From Myxococcus stipitatus (lineage in GTDB: Bacteria > Myxococcota > Myxococcia > Myxococcales > Myxococcaceae): 64,000 nucleotides of DNA. The notes below the pieces were generated by a model that saw only the letters and a list, made by a program, of their open reading frames with translations, had not been told where the DNA came from and searched no databases. The stretch is from positions 8,380,501 through 8,444,500 of the forward strand of contig NZ_CP147913.1 of the NCBI RefSeq assembly GCF_037414475.1. Direction: 5' to 3'. The position numbers and the translations under genes are program-made. Shown here one piece after another: positions 46,501-55,155 of this stretch (positions are counted from its first letter, which is position 1; each line of letters starts with the position of its first letter).

Positions 46501-47354
46501 CGTTGGGTATCACGCTGTTGAAGGAGGGCGCGGTTCCTGCGGGGTTCGTCTACGTCCCCGAGGGACGCTTCCTGATGGGGAGTGCCCATCCCGACCCGTT
46601 CCGCCGGGGCTTGCTGAACACCCAGCCCCTTCGGGAGGTCAGGACGGGGGCCTATCTCATCTCCCGCATGGAGGTGACGTTCGCGGATTGGCTGGCCTTC
46701 ATCGACGCGTTGCCCGGTGAGCTTCGCGGTGAGCGCACCCCTTCGCTGGTCGAGCGGGACTGGACGGGATTGGAGCTGGAGCAGCGGAAGGATGGCCGCC
46801 GGGTCCTGAAGATGCTGCTGGATGCGCAGACCATCACCGCCGCCGAAGGAGAGCCCTTCCGCAATCCCAATCGTTCGCGGCGGGCGGCCCAGGATTGGCG
46901 GCGCTTTCCCGTCACGGCCATCTCCCGGCTCGACGCGGAGGCCTATCTGGCCTGGTTGGACCGCACGGGGCGCGTGCCGGGGGCGCGCCTGTGTGATGAG
47001 TGGGAGTGGGAGCGCGCCGCCCGAGGCGCGGACGGGCGCTCCTTTCCTCACGGTGACTACTTGAGGCCGGACGACGCCAACTACGACGAGACCTACGGCC
47101 GTGTGCCGGGTGCGTTCGGTCCAGACGAGGTGGGCAGCCATCCAGCCTCCGAGAGTCCCTTCGGTGTGCACGACCTCACTGGCAACGTCTATGAATGGGT
47201 CCGTTCCAAGCGAGGGGACGAGGAGGCCGTCATCCGAGGAGGCATGTGGTACTACGACAGCGTGAGCAACCTCATCGTCAACCGCACGCTCGCGGTGCCC
47301 ACGACGAAGAACATGGGTTTGGGGTTGCGCGTCTGCGCGGAGGTTCCTCGGTAG
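43581..47354 (+). CDS. Ser/Thr kinase-STAND NTPase-TM-PEGA-FGE fusion protein
   Basis: 1257 residues from GTG 43581. Domains: Hanks-type kinase (about 16-290) with GGGGMG, K47 in VAVKF, HRDIKPAN (135-142), DFG (155-157) and APE, all catalytic residues present; an nSTAND-type P-loop NTPase starting NPYRGLQPF with Walker A GDSGVGKS (344-351); a winged-helix-like region; one membrane segment (about 734-753); a charged coiled stretch; a PEGA-like segment (about 897-985); and a C-terminal FGE/sulfatase-modifying-factor-like domain (about 994-1257) with EGRFLMGS, LTGNVYEW and VIRGGMW. Kinase and NTPase should be cytosolic and PEGA/FGE outside, so the protein could signal across the inner membrane. 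It converges with the ADYC-like gene 3 bases away. Confidence 0.93.
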   Translation: MPPPRKPSWTPPASIEEYSLLDHLGGGGMGNIYLARDSLLDRLVAVKFIAAARPGTEARDRFRVEARAIARLSHPNVVAVYRSGEVDGRPYLVTEFVRGRSLAEVPRPMSPGEVQHIALGLARGLAAAHRQRVLHRDIKPANVMLTDEGEVKLVDFGLAKLLQSSAGASESPEEGMRLGGLPPPDETPSHAMLGTPHYMAPEVLQGRPASPRSDLFSVGAVLYELCTGAPVRAQPGAFVTEAWMLEMGAPLGTLPGWRGSRFAAIVDRCLKVSLEDRFSSAEGLCDALAGLATEHAESGIPEGNPYRGLQPFEAEHSALFFGRSAEVAAVVERLRTEPLMVVTGDSGVGKSSLCRAGVLPRVRGGAAPEERSIRVAALVPGREPVRALALALATVLERDESLLVKLIREEPGALGVEARRWKARESALVVFVDQLEELFTLAPPEEAALFAEAVASLGAVAANLRVLMAIRGDFFTRLAALPGLGADVSRALYLLGPLSGEAMREAIVGPAQRQGVGFESEQLIGDLMEPAARAAGGLPLLQFTMAELWDARDVQRQVIPARALQAMGGVGGALARHADGVLASLSVDEVDAARLLLLRMVTPGGLTVRRGVEELEPAHPRMRVALEALIRARLVVAREREGRTYYELAHEALVEGWGTLRRWMDADAGQRELRERIEVSASEWDRLGRASEGLWSARQLTEVARVNLAALSECGARFLTASRVSMRRRRNQRLATIVFVPLLGGAALAGVWLQARDTIEKQVVAAMRDAREDTERGQRHLAEALRLRGEAFGRFDQVRGSPEVISRRSQEAEALWSKAEDAATAAELALLGAVQHHEVAYRLDPARRDIQAALGDVLVQRIQLAEAFNHEERHDELLRQLPAFDPDGSRVQWAQAAPKLELQTTPPGAEVLLERYEWERGQPTRATSLGSLGHTPLKDVVLARGPGSYRLTLKLPGHTTVRYPLVLSRAESTSLGITLLKEGAVPAGFVYVPEGRFLMGSAHPDPFRRGLLNTQPLREVRTGAYLISRMEVTFADWLAFIDALPGELRGERTPSLVERDWTGLELEQRKDGRRVLKMLLDAQTITAAEGEPFRNPNRSRRAAQDWRRFPVTAISRLDAEAYLAWLDRTGRVPGARLCDEWEWERAARGADGRSFPHGDYLRPDDANYDETYGRVPGAFGPDEVGSHPASESPFGVHDLTGNVYEWVRSKRGDEEAVIRGGMWYYDSVSNLIVNRTLAVPTTKNMGLGLRVCAEVPR

Positions 47355-47357
47355 ATT

Positions 47358-48374
47358 TCAGGGCGGGGTGCAGTCGTAGGTGGGGCACTTGAAGATGTTG
47401 TTGGTGGTCGAGCTCCCCACGGCGATGAGCGCGCGCGAGTCCGCCAGGGAGGACCAATTGCTGCCCGGGCCGGGCGCGGGGTCCACACAGGCTCCGTCGA
47501 TGAGGCCGACGAGCTCTTTCTCGCACCCCATGTAGCGCGAGTGGTTGATGCAGAGCCTGCCGTTCTCGGACCAGAGAGACTCGACCGGGAGGTCCGTGGT
47601 CTGCCGGCGCTGGAGGTTCAGCCGGTCATAGACCTCCACCTCCGTGTTGGGGCAGGTGTAGGAATTGTCCGCCAAGGCGCCTTCCGTATACATGGCCCGC
47701 ATGGCTCGGACACAGGCCTGGTAGTACGGCGCCAGCTCGGTGTTCTGATGGTTCCAGCCCGGCACATAGCCCCACAGCGCGCACTTGGCGGTGGCTCCGG
47801 TCACGCACGACAGGGTCTGCACCGGGACTCCATTCTGCGTGAGACTCCAGGCCCCGTCGCGCCATGCGCCAGGGACGAGCACGGCGACACCTTGCAGGTC
47901 CGCCACGGGAGAACACCTGCCGGTGGCGGGGCACCCGAGCAGGCTTCGTTCCCGGGACGTCGGCTCGTAGTTCTGTGACTGGCAGAGGTTGTTGCCAGAC
48001 GGGTCCGTCGCGTGGAACAGCGGCATCTGTGCGTCACCCACCTGCCGGAATCCCGCCGGCGTGAGGGTGACGACGTCGTCGGCGCATTCGGCCTCGGAGA
48101 AATGAACACGCGCCGTCCCAAGGGTGACGTCATGACTGTAGATGTACTCAACACCCTCGATGCTCGATTGGAGTTTCTGATGGCGGTAGGCCAGGCCCTG
48201 GGGCCTTGGCCACTTCTTGACCCAGCACGATTCGGAGAGCTGGCTGCTCTTCGAGACGCCACCGGTCGTGGCCTCCACCGAGGTGGTGCCCCTGGACGCC
48301 GAGCCTCGCCAACACGCGATGGACGAGAGGGTTCCAACGGCCAGCACCGTGATTGTTGTTTGACGCAGCTTCAT
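47358..48374 (-). CDS. ADYC-domain-like lipoprotein
   Basis: 338 residues with signal peptide and lipobox (LSSIAC). The mature part matches the layout of myxobacterial ADYC-domain proteins: GVPVQTLSCVTGATAKC.LWGY, then YYQACVRAMRAMY..G, then VEVYDRLNLQ, followed by a Cys-containing tail (GRLCINHSRYMGC). The name-giving RADYC element reads RAMYT here, so it is a divergent member. Function of the family is unknown; extracellular location is expected. It follows the DUF4403-like gene by 21 bases on the same strand and is likely co-transcribed. Confidence 0.75.
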   Translation of the reverse strand: MKLRQTTITVLAVGTLSSIACWRGSASRGTTSVEATTGGVSKSSQLSESCWVKKWPRPQGLAYRHQKLQSSIEGVEYIYSHDVTLGTARVHFSEAECADDVVTLTPAGFRQVGDAQMPLFHATDPSGNNLCQSQNYEPTSRERSLLGCPATGRCSPVADLQGVAVLVPGAWRDGAWSLTQNGVPVQTLSCVTGATAKCALWGYVPGWNHQNTELAPYYQACVRAMRAMYTEGALADNSYTCPNTEVEVYDRLNLQRRQTTDLPVESLWSENGRLCINHSRYMGCEKELVGLIDGACVDPAPGPGSNWSSLADSRALIAVGSSTTNNIFKCPTYDCTPP

Positions 48375-48395
48375 GTCCTTCCTCCTGTAGTCAAT

Positions 48396-49799
48396 TCATG
48401 GAACATGGGATGCGCGCACGCCGCCGCGGGCGACGGCGCGCACGATGCACTGCGTGGACGTCGTGAAGATGCTCGAGACGCGCAGGCTCTCCAGCTCGCC
48501 GCTGAGCATCACGTCCCCGTACTTCTTGTTCAGCGCGGCCTGGAGGTCGCCCCGCACGGAGGGAAGTGACTCCTTCAGGTTCCACTGCGCTTGCTTCGCC
48601 AGGCTCGCCCGCCACCGGTCGTGCATGAGCCACTCGGCCGAGTTGACGGCGGCCTGTTGGGTCTCGATGGTGTAGTCGAGTTCATCCACCCAGAGCAGGT
48701 CGCGCTCCACGTCATACCGGGGTGTCCCGATGAGATAGAGGGTGCCCTGGATGTCCTCTTCGACATCGAGGCGCAGGACGACCTTGCTTCCGTTTCCGGA
48801 CACCGAGGCCTTGTTGATCTTCACCCAGTGCTCCTTGTCGACGAAGGAGAAGCGCTGCCCCGCCAGGCGCTCATTCAGCACGCGGCTGGCCGCGTCGAAG
48901 TCGAGCCGGGCCTCGAGCACCACGTTGAACCCCTCGGCGGGCTGGGTGAGCTCCAGCGCGGGCAGGGGAGGTGGGTCCATGGGGGCCGGAGGCGCGATGG
49001 ATGCGCGCAACACGGGCTCGGCCACCATGCCGACGGTGGCGCGCAGGTATCCGCCATCGACCCTCGGCTGAGATGCCCGGAAGGCCTTGGGGTTGAGCTG
49101 GAGCCAGAGTCCCTCGCGGACCTGGAGCGGGCGGTTCGCCTGGCGCCAGAGGGCCTCGGCGCGTGTCTTGAAGTTCAGGTGCTCCTGCACCTTCTCCAAG
49201 GTTCGCGCGAGCGCGGCGTCGATGCGAGGGTTGGAGACGTCCGCGAGCCGGCCATTGACGTTGTAGTTGACGACCGTGATGCGGCAATCGTCGATGCGGA
49301 TGCCGCCGTTGACGGCCATGATGCCCAGCCGCCAGTCCGGGTTCAGGGCGAGGTCGGCGTGAACGGGGGCCCGGAACCCGGCGTCGCAGCTTCCACAGGG
49401 AACACACGCGCGGTTGTTGACCGAGTAGCAGCCTTGGACCCAGAGGTGGCCAGGGATGTCCATCAGGAGGCGGCTGCCCGCCCCCGTGAGCGACACCTCG
49501 CGTCGCTCGACCTTGTACTTGACGCAGGCATTGGGGGGCCGGCTCCATGCGTCCCACTCGGCCCAGCCCATGGGGATGGCTTGATTCGCCGCCACACGGA
49601 GCGACTCGAGTGGGACGGAGAAGGGGACCAGGAGGGTGGACGCTTCAATGGGGGGAACCTCGAACGCGGCCTCGGGCGCTGGGAGTGCGGGCTTGAGCTC
49701 GTCCGCGGAAGCAACTCCAGCCGTCACGGCGAGGCCGAGGAGCGAGGCCCACGACCAGGACCTCCCACGTCTCGACTTCCAGTGCCACGTCAGTCTCAT
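48396..49799 (-). CDS. DUF4403-like secreted protein
   Basis: 467 residues with a signal peptide (SWASLLGLAVTAGVASA). The sequence resembles DUF4403 proteins, made of repeated lipid-binding-like beta folds: an N-terminal PFSVPLESLRVAANQAIP element and a C-terminal half with VLNERLAGQRFSF and a beta-rich LYLIGTPRYD. A cysteine cluster (NNRACVPCGSCDAGF) marks an insertion. ATG 49799 is preferred because GGGAGG sits just before it; the frame extends to 49910 but that part does not look like a signal sequence. The C-terminal half is homologous to the product of 52611-53537, on the other side of a divergent promoter. Function unknown. Confidence 0.8.
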   Translation of the reverse strand: MRLTWHWKSRRGRSWSWASLLGLAVTAGVASADELKPALPAPEAAFEVPPIEASTLLVPFSVPLESLRVAANQAIPMGWAEWDAWSRPPNACVKYKVERREVSLTGAGSRLLMDIPGHLWVQGCYSVNNRACVPCGSCDAGFRAPVHADLALNPDWRLGIMAVNGGIRIDDCRITVVNYNVNGRLADVSNPRIDAALARTLEKVQEHLNFKTRAEALWRQANRPLQVREGLWLQLNPKAFRASQPRVDGGYLRATVGMVAEPVLRASIAPPAPMDPPPLPALELTQPAEGFNVVLEARLDFDAASRVLNERLAGQRFSFVDKEHWVKINKASVSGNGSKVVLRLDVEEDIQGTLYLIGTPRYDVERDLLWVDELDYTIETQQAAVNSAEWLMHDRWRASLAKQAQWNLKESLPSVRGDLQAALNKKYGDVMLSGELESLRVSSIFTTSTQCIVRAVARGGVRASHVP

Positions 49800-50068
49800 G
49801 TGCGACCTCCCGGAAAGACAGCTCAGCAATTCGCGCGCCAGTTGTGTCGGGTGGGGGGCCACGGGTGAGAGGCATCGGTCCGGAGCGAGAGGGCGCTCCC
49901 CGCATGTCAAACAGCGTGGACGGAGCGTCTGGAGTTGTCTGGCCGATTGGACACCTGAAGCCCTTGGAAATTCATGGCCTCCTTCAGGGGCGGTTGGACC
50001 GCGCCTTGCTCATTGAATGAAGGACTGCGTTCCGCCGTCGTCCTTGCCCGCTTAATCAAGGAGCATGT
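49800..50068. other. Divergent promoter region
   Basis: Separates the DUF4403-ADYC pair (minus) from the clostripain operon (plus), so both promoters must be here. I see no convincing -35/-10 pair or further gene. AAGGAG is placed well before the ATG at 50069. Confidence 0.5.
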
Positions 50069-51460
50069 ATGCCATTGAGGCTTCTGCGCTGGGTGGCCCT
50101 GGTGATGGTTTCGGCCTGGATGCTCTCCTGCAATCATGCCCAGGCGGGCCAGGTCCCCGCTCCCTTGGCGGAGTGGACGGTGCTCGTCTTCATGAATGGC
50201 GACAACGACTTGGAGGACTTCGCCCTGCGGGACTTCGAGGAGATGGCCAGGGTGGGGAGCACCGAGGATGTGAGGCTCGTCGTGCAGCTCGACCGGGCGG
50301 GGCTTGCGGGCAGGGACCTCCCGAGGTGGAGCCAGACACTTCGCTTTCATGTCCAGCGGGGCATGAAACCCATCCTCGAATCCGCGAGCGAGGACCTGGG
50401 GGAGGTGAACATGGGCTCGCGGCGGGCGGTGGAGGAGTTCGTCACGTGGGGAATGGCTCGCTTTCCGGCCAGGCGCTATGCGCTCATCATCTGGGACCAC
50501 GGTCAGGGCTACCGTCCGTTGGAGCCCGTGGCGGGGGAGGGTGTGCCTGTTCTGTCCGATGTGGGCCGGCCAAAGCCCGCTCCCCGGGTTGTCTTCCAGC
50601 GGAGCAGCAACGAGGCGCCGCACCGAAGCGTGTCCCACGACATGACGAACGAGGATGAGCTGTACAACGCGGAACTCGTCAGCGCGGTGAAAGCCGCGCT
50701 GGCCGCCACGGGAGAGAGCGCGAGACTCGAGCTGTTGGGGTTCGACGCTTGCTTGATGGCGATGGTCGAGACGGCCTACGCGTTTCGCGACCTCGCGCGG
50801 GTCATGGTGGGGAGCGAGGAGTTGGTGCCCGCCAATGGGTGGCAGTACGAGGACTGGGTTTCGCGGCTCGTCGCGGAACCTTCGATGGATGGGCCCGCCC
50901 TGGGCCGTCTCCTGGTGGATTCCTATCGGCGGCGCTACACGGAGCCTCCTGGAGAGTTGAATCCGGACGCGTCGACGACGTTGTCGGCCGTGGACCTGTC
51001 CGGGTTTGGCGAGGTCGCGCGGAGTGTATCGGCATTGGCGGAGGAGCTGCGGAGGGCGCTTCCCAAGGGGGCGGAGGGAATCCAGGCGGCGAGGCGGGAG
51101 TGCAGGAACTACGCGCCGAGGACGACGGGGGCCCGCGATGAGTTCTTTCACGTGGACTTCATCCACTTCTGCGAGCGGCTGTTGGCGAACGATGTGACGC
51201 CCGCGGTCAAGGCCGCGGCAAGCCTGGCGCTTCAACGCATGCGTGAAGCCGTGATTGCGAGCTACGCGGGCGCGGCGCGACAGGAGGGATTCGGCACGTC
51301 GGGGTTGGCCATCTACTTTCCGTCGGGTCGCGCGGACTACCGGAGAGACCGGTACGTGCGCCATGGGTACGAGAAGGAGAACACCTATCACCCGGTGACG
51401 TTCGTCCAGGACCACCAGTGGGTGGATTTCCTCCACGCATACTTCGAGGTCTCACCATGA
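50069..51460 (+). CDS. Clostripain-family (C11) cysteine protease lipoprotein
   Basis: 463 residues. The signal sequence ends in a lipobox (MLSC, C21), so it should be a membrane-anchored extracytoplasmic protein. The body shows the clan CD features of C11: WTVLVFMNGDNDLE at the start, catalytic H144 in IIWDHGQG and C228 in LLGFDACLMAM, and FGTSGLAIYFP near the end. Family members cleave after basic residues, often after self-processing. It starts a three-gene operon and overlaps the caspase-like gene by ATGA. Having two different clan CD proteases in one operon is unusual. Confidence 0.93.
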   Translation: MPLRLLRWVALVMVSAWMLSCNHAQAGQVPAPLAEWTVLVFMNGDNDLEDFALRDFEEMARVGSTEDVRLVVQLDRAGLAGRDLPRWSQTLRFHVQRGMKPILESASEDLGEVNMGSRRAVEEFVTWGMARFPARRYALIIWDHGQGYRPLEPVAGEGVPVLSDVGRPKPAPRVVFQRSSNEAPHRSVSHDMTNEDELYNAELVSAVKAALAATGESARLELLGFDACLMAMVETAYAFRDLARVMVGSEELVPANGWQYEDWVSRLVAEPSMDGPALGRLLVDSYRRRYTEPPGELNPDASTTLSAVDLSGFGEVARSVSALAEELRRALPKGAEGIQAARRECRNYAPRTTGARDEFFHVDFIHFCERLLANDVTPAVKAAASLALQRMREAVIASYAGAARQEGFGTSGLAIYFPSGRADYRRDRYVRHGYEKENTYHPVTFVQDHQWVDFLHAYFEVSP

Positions 51461-52623
51461 GGAGTTGGAGGCCATGGAGCCGCAGATGGCTGTTGTTGGT
51501 GGTGTTGGGATTCTCGGCGCATGCCCAAGAGCTGCGCGCGGCTGGAGTCCGCCATGCGCTGGTCATCGATACCCGGGGCGATGGCCAGCGGCCGATTCCC
51601 AGTGCCCAGAATGACGCTGAAAAGATGGCGGAGCTGCTCGAGCGGCTGGATTTTCGGGTGACACATCTGCCCAAGGCGAGGTTGACCTCGCTGCGCGCGG
51701 CGGTCGCGAAGCTCGCGTCGGGTCTCCAGGGACAGGACGTGGTGCTGGTCTATTTCAGCGGCCATGGGGCGCAGTATCTGGGGGAGAACTATCTGGTTCC
51801 ATTCGACGCGGAGGTGGCGACGCCTCAAGACATCCCGAAGCAGGCTTATGCCTTGCGTGAGTTGTTCGTGGCGTTGAGAGCACACGTGGGGCCCAAGATT
51901 GTCTTGCTCGATGCCTGCAGGAGTCCGCCGCGGTTTTCGCGAGCGGTCACGGACGCGTTGGTGCCGGGGTTCGCGGACAGCCCGGCCGCGTGGCCTGATA
52001 CTGTCATTGGTTTCGCGACGACGCCGGGAGAGTGGGCGGAGAGCGGGTCCTCGGATGGGCACTCTCCGTACACCACGGCGTTGTTGAAGTTCCTCCCGAT
52101 TCCCGGCGTGAGGTTCGCGGACATCTTGATGCGGGTGCGCATCAACGTCGCGGCGAATACGCAGGACAGACAGGTTCCGTGGGAGAACGGCTCGGCGCGG
52201 GCTCACTTCTATTTCCGCCCGGCGGCGACGGCGACCTTCCAGTTCGAGGAGGCGGACGACGACGCCCTGGTGATGCTCAACGGACGGATTGTCTCCTCGT
52301 GGCTGCGCTACGGCCGCGAGCCCCAGGTGTTGGACCTGGTGGCGGGGGCCAATCCCTTCACGGTCTTTGTCTACAACGACAAGACGGTGGGAGGTGGCGT
52401 GCTCATTCTCGGGGGGAAGCAGCCCCAGGGCTGGAGGTTCGGGCTCACCATCTCCACGGCACAAGGGGGGCGCCGAGTCTTTCAGGGGCGCGAGGACATC
52501 CTCGTTCGAGAGGGCCCACGGCACGGGAAGATGTTCGAGGTGGTGCGCGGGGTCCTTCATGTCGACGAGGGAACGGGCCGGGTGTCGATGGTGGATGTGA
52601 AGGAGCGCGAATGGGAGCCGTGA
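51457..52623 (+). CDS. Caspase/metacaspase-family (C14) protease, exported
   Basis: 388 residues. A basic start and hydrophobic stretch (RRWLLLVVLGFSAHAQ) indicate export. The caspase-like domain (about 25-230) has RHALVIDTRGDG, NDAEKMAELLERLDF, H106 in YFSGHGAQY and C154 in LLDACRSPP, so the His/Cys dyad is complete. The C-terminal 140 residues are beta-rich (FQFEEADDDALVMLNGRIV) and may bind a partner. ATG 51457 overlaps the clostripain stop; the gene overlaps the following one by 13 bases. Bacterial caspase homologues often cut specific targets during programmed death or development; here the export signal argues for envelope or outside work. Confidence 0.9.
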   Translation: MRSWRPWSRRWLLLVVLGFSAHAQELRAAGVRHALVIDTRGDGQRPIPSAQNDAEKMAELLERLDFRVTHLPKARLTSLRAAVAKLASGLQGQDVVLVYFSGHGAQYLGENYLVPFDAEVATPQDIPKQAYALRELFVALRAHVGPKIVLLDACRSPPRFSRAVTDALVPGFADSPAAWPDTVIGFATTPGEWAESGSSDGHSPYTTALLKFLPIPGVRFADILMRVRINVAANTQDRQVPWENGSARAHFYFRPAATATFQFEEADDDALVMLNGRIVSSWLRYGREPQVLDLVAGANPFTVFVYNDKTVGGGVLILGGKQPQGWRFGLTISTAQGGRRVFQGREDILVREGPRHGKMFEVVRGVLHVDEGTGRVSMVDVKEREWEP

Positions 52624-53537
52624 GAACGAGCGGATTCATGCTGCTGCTGTGGGGGGCGCTGATGTCGTGTGCGGCCACGGCGAGAGGCGCTGCGCCAGCG
52701 GGGATGTCGGACGCTGGGAGCGAGTCGTCGTATCTGACGATTCCTCTCGCTGTTCCGGGGGACGGGTTGGGAGACACGGCGCTGGCGCGTCTGGCCCGCG
52801 AGGCCATGCGGAGGTGGGAGGTGTTGCGGGACGCCGTTGTGGTGGGCAAGGGCGTGTGGCTGGTCTGGAACGTGGGGGCGTTCGCGCTCGGGCCCGTGCG
52901 CGAGAGTGGCTCTCAGGTGGTCGGGTCTGCGCGCTATCAGGTGCGGCCGGAGATCGTGTTCACCGAGCCGAAGGCAAAGCGAGAGGAGAAGGCGCCGGCT
53001 CCTCTTCGCCTGAAATCCGAGCCGGGGATGAGCATGCTCTTCGTCTCTTCTGTCTTCCCGCTGAAGGTCGCGGAGTTGCTCTTGGCGAACTACATGGCGG
53101 GCCAGCGGTTCGAGTTCACGCGTGGCTACGTTTCGCGTGTCTCGAAGGTCCGTCTTGTGGCCAGAGGGGATGACGTGATGCTCTGCATCACGCTGGACGG
53201 AGAGATTCCCGGGGTCGTCGAAATCACGGGCAGATTGCGTTACTCGCAGGAGGACGAGCAGCTCTACCTTGGTTCTCCGACCGTTGCCTATCAGGGGCCG
53301 ACGGTGCTCCCGCCTCGCGCCATCATGGCGCTGCGGGAGCGGTTGAGCAGCGGGCCCTTCTGGAAGCTTTCGACGGACCTTGGGTACACGGCGCAGAAGA
53401 TTGAAGAGACGTTGAGTCAGGGGTTGGGGGAAGGCTTCGAGGTGAGGCTGTCGTCGGTTCGTCTCCAGGATGTGACGGTGAATGGGGACGCGTTCACGAT
53501 TGAGGGACGCACCTCGGGACACGTCACGCGGCGGTGA
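52611..53537 (+). CDS. DUF4403-like protein, short paralogue
   Basis: 308 residues with a signal sequence. Its last 200 residues align by eye with the C-terminal half of the 48396-49799 product: LLLANYMAGQRFEF against VLNERLAGQRFSF, a beta-rich VVEITGRLRYSQEDEQLYL against LYLIGTPRYDVERDLLW, and a final SSVRLQDV strand. The N-terminal half is shorter and not alignable. ATG 52611 was chosen for its GAAGGAG 5 bases upstream; GTG 52620, overlapping the caspase stop, is too far from that site. It may be an accessory or substrate partner of the two proteases. Convergent with the next gene, 19 bases apart. Confidence 0.75.
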   Translation: MGAVRTSGFMLLLWGALMSCAATARGAAPAGMSDAGSESSYLTIPLAVPGDGLGDTALARLAREAMRRWEVLRDAVVVGKGVWLVWNVGAFALGPVRESGSQVVGSARYQVRPEIVFTEPKAKREEKAPAPLRLKSEPGMSMLFVSSVFPLKVAELLLANYMAGQRFEFTRGYVSRVSKVRLVARGDDVMLCITLDGEIPGVVEITGRLRYSQEDEQLYLGSPTVAYQGPTVLPPRAIMALRERLSSGPFWKLSTDLGYTAQKIEETLSQGLGEGFEVRLSSVRLQDVTVNGDAFTIEGRTSGHVTRR

Positions 53538-53556
53538 GTGTCCCGAGGGACAGGCG

Positions 53557-55155
53557 TCAGCGGACCTCGAGCTCGTAGAGACGCGTGGCGGGGTCGCCGT
53601 TCTGGGTTGGCGTGGTCACCTCGAGCCGGATGTAGCGCGCGGATGTCGGGGACACTGGGTGGGTGGAGACGTTGGCGGTGTTGTTCGTCACCGAAACCGG
53701 CGTGCTCCAGGTGGTGCCATTGGTCGAGACCTGGAGGGTGAAAGCCCGGGTGTTCCAGGTCGCCGATTCACCTCCGTCGCCTGCGTGCCGGAGTGTGAAA
53801 CTGCTGACCGTCTGCGCGGAGCCCAGGTCGATCTGCATCCATGCGGGTGAGACGAGTGAGCAGAACTTGTCGGTGGTGCCGCCCGAGACGCTTCCGTTGA
53901 CTGCTTTGGCCGCTGACTCGTTGCTGTTGCAGGGCGTCGAGCTGGTGGTGGGCTTGTTCAGCGCCAGGTTGACGTTGCCCGCGCCGACGGACACGGTCTG
54001 CGTCTTGGTGTTGCTTGCGCCGCCGTTGTCAGTGACGGTCAGGGAGACGGCATAGTTGCCGGCGGTGGCGTAGGTCCGCGAAGGATTGGTCGCGGTGGAG
54101 GTGGTGCTGTCTCCGAAGTTCCACTGGCGTGAGGAGATGGTGCCATCCGGGTCGGTGGACGAGTCGGTGAAGGTGGCGGTGAGGCTGCTGACGGAGACGC
54201 TGAAGTTGGCCACCGGAGGGGTGTTGCCGCTGACGGCGGTGTTGATGGCCGCCGCGTACTGCGCTGACGTTCCCTGGGCGGAGCACTTCTGGATGTCGTC
54301 GTAGAGCCACATGAAGCCGCCACGGATGCCCGCGGTGGTCTTCCAGTTGGTCATCCGGCTCTGGACGGTGGCAGGGCTGTCGCCGGAGGCGCAGTTGGTG
54401 CCGTTCTTGGACCAGAGGCCCGGGTCGACGGTCATCCCCATCGCCGTGTTCCAGGTCGCCGGGTTGTTGCCGGCACCGCCCGCGTAGACTTGCAGGTAGA
54501 TGGCGTCGACAGCGGCGCCGAGGTTGTTGCGGAGGTTCCGCCAGAACGTCTGCTGGGTGTAGGGCGCGAAGGTGATTTTGTAGCCCTGTCCGATGAGCAT
54601 CTGGCCGAACGTGGTGGTGGGGGCCAGGTCGTAGGCGCTCTCGTCGTCGAAGTTCACGGCGTCGGCGCCGGTGGCGTTCTTCAGCGCCTGGAAGTTCCGG
54701 TAGAGGATGCTGTTGCTGCCGGTGCCACAGACGATGGTGGAGCCACAGCCGGCGGCGGTGCCGTTGACGAGCCGGGCCATGCGCTCGAAGTCGGGCACGC
54801 TCCAGGCGCCGATGGAGACCTCGATGCGCCGGACGGAGGTGGGCGCGGTCTTGAGCGTGGCGAGGCGCGTGGGCCAGGCGGCATCACCGATATAGGCGCC
54901 ATTCTTGACGACAGGGATGTCGTTGTAGACGAGGTCACCGTTGTCCTCGATGTGGAAGCTCCAGAGAATCACGGTGGTGAAGCCCGAGGCGCGGAGGTCT
55001 TCCATGACAGCGGTGCCGCCGGAGTAGAACGGGCCGCCGCCGTAGATGGCCGAGTTCGCGAGGACGCGAGGGGAGGCGAGGGTGATGGCGAGTGCCGCGA
55101 ATGCGGACCCCAAGCGGATGGGAAGGCTTGAGATGGATTGATGGGATAGAGGCAT
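53557..55155 (-). CDS. Secreted GH18-like protein with PKD and F5/8-type C domains
   Basis: 532 residues, signal peptide (SAFAALAITLASPRVLA). The N-terminal 290 residues look like a GH18 barrel: ILWSFHIEDNGDL early, then ADAVNFDDES with D170, D171 and E172 matching the DxxDxDxE active site, and IRGGFMWLYDD near the end. A PKD domain (starting TPPVANFSV, with RQWNFGDS) and a C-terminal F5/8 type C/CBM32-like domain (starting NLALNKPT) follow; both help bind carbohydrate. It likely degrades a chitin- or peptidoglycan-like sugar polymer outside the cell. ATG 55155 gives a good signal peptide and has CTGGAG upstream. Confidence 0.85.
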   Translation of the reverse strand: MPLSHQSISSLPIRLGSAFAALAITLASPRVLANSAIYGGGPFYSGGTAVMEDLRASGFTTVILWSFHIEDNGDLVYNDIPVVKNGAYIGDAAWPTRLATLKTAPTSVRRIEVSIGAWSVPDFERMARLVNGTAAGCGSTIVCGTGSNSILYRNFQALKNATGADAVNFDDESAYDLAPTTTFGQMLIGQGYKITFAPYTQQTFWRNLRNNLGAAVDAIYLQVYAGGAGNNPATWNTAMGMTVDPGLWSKNGTNCASGDSPATVQSRMTNWKTTAGIRGGFMWLYDDIQKCSAQGTSAQYAAAINTAVSGNTPPVANFSVSVSSLTATFTDSSTDPDGTISSRQWNFGDSTTSTATNPSRTYATAGNYAVSLTVTDNGGASNTKTQTVSVGAGNVNLALNKPTTSSTPCNSNESAAKAVNGSVSGGTTDKFCSLVSPAWMQIDLGSAQTVSSFTLRHAGDGGESATWNTRAFTLQVSTNGTTWSTPVSVTNNTANVSTHPVSPTSARYIRLEVTTPTQNGDPATRLYELEVR

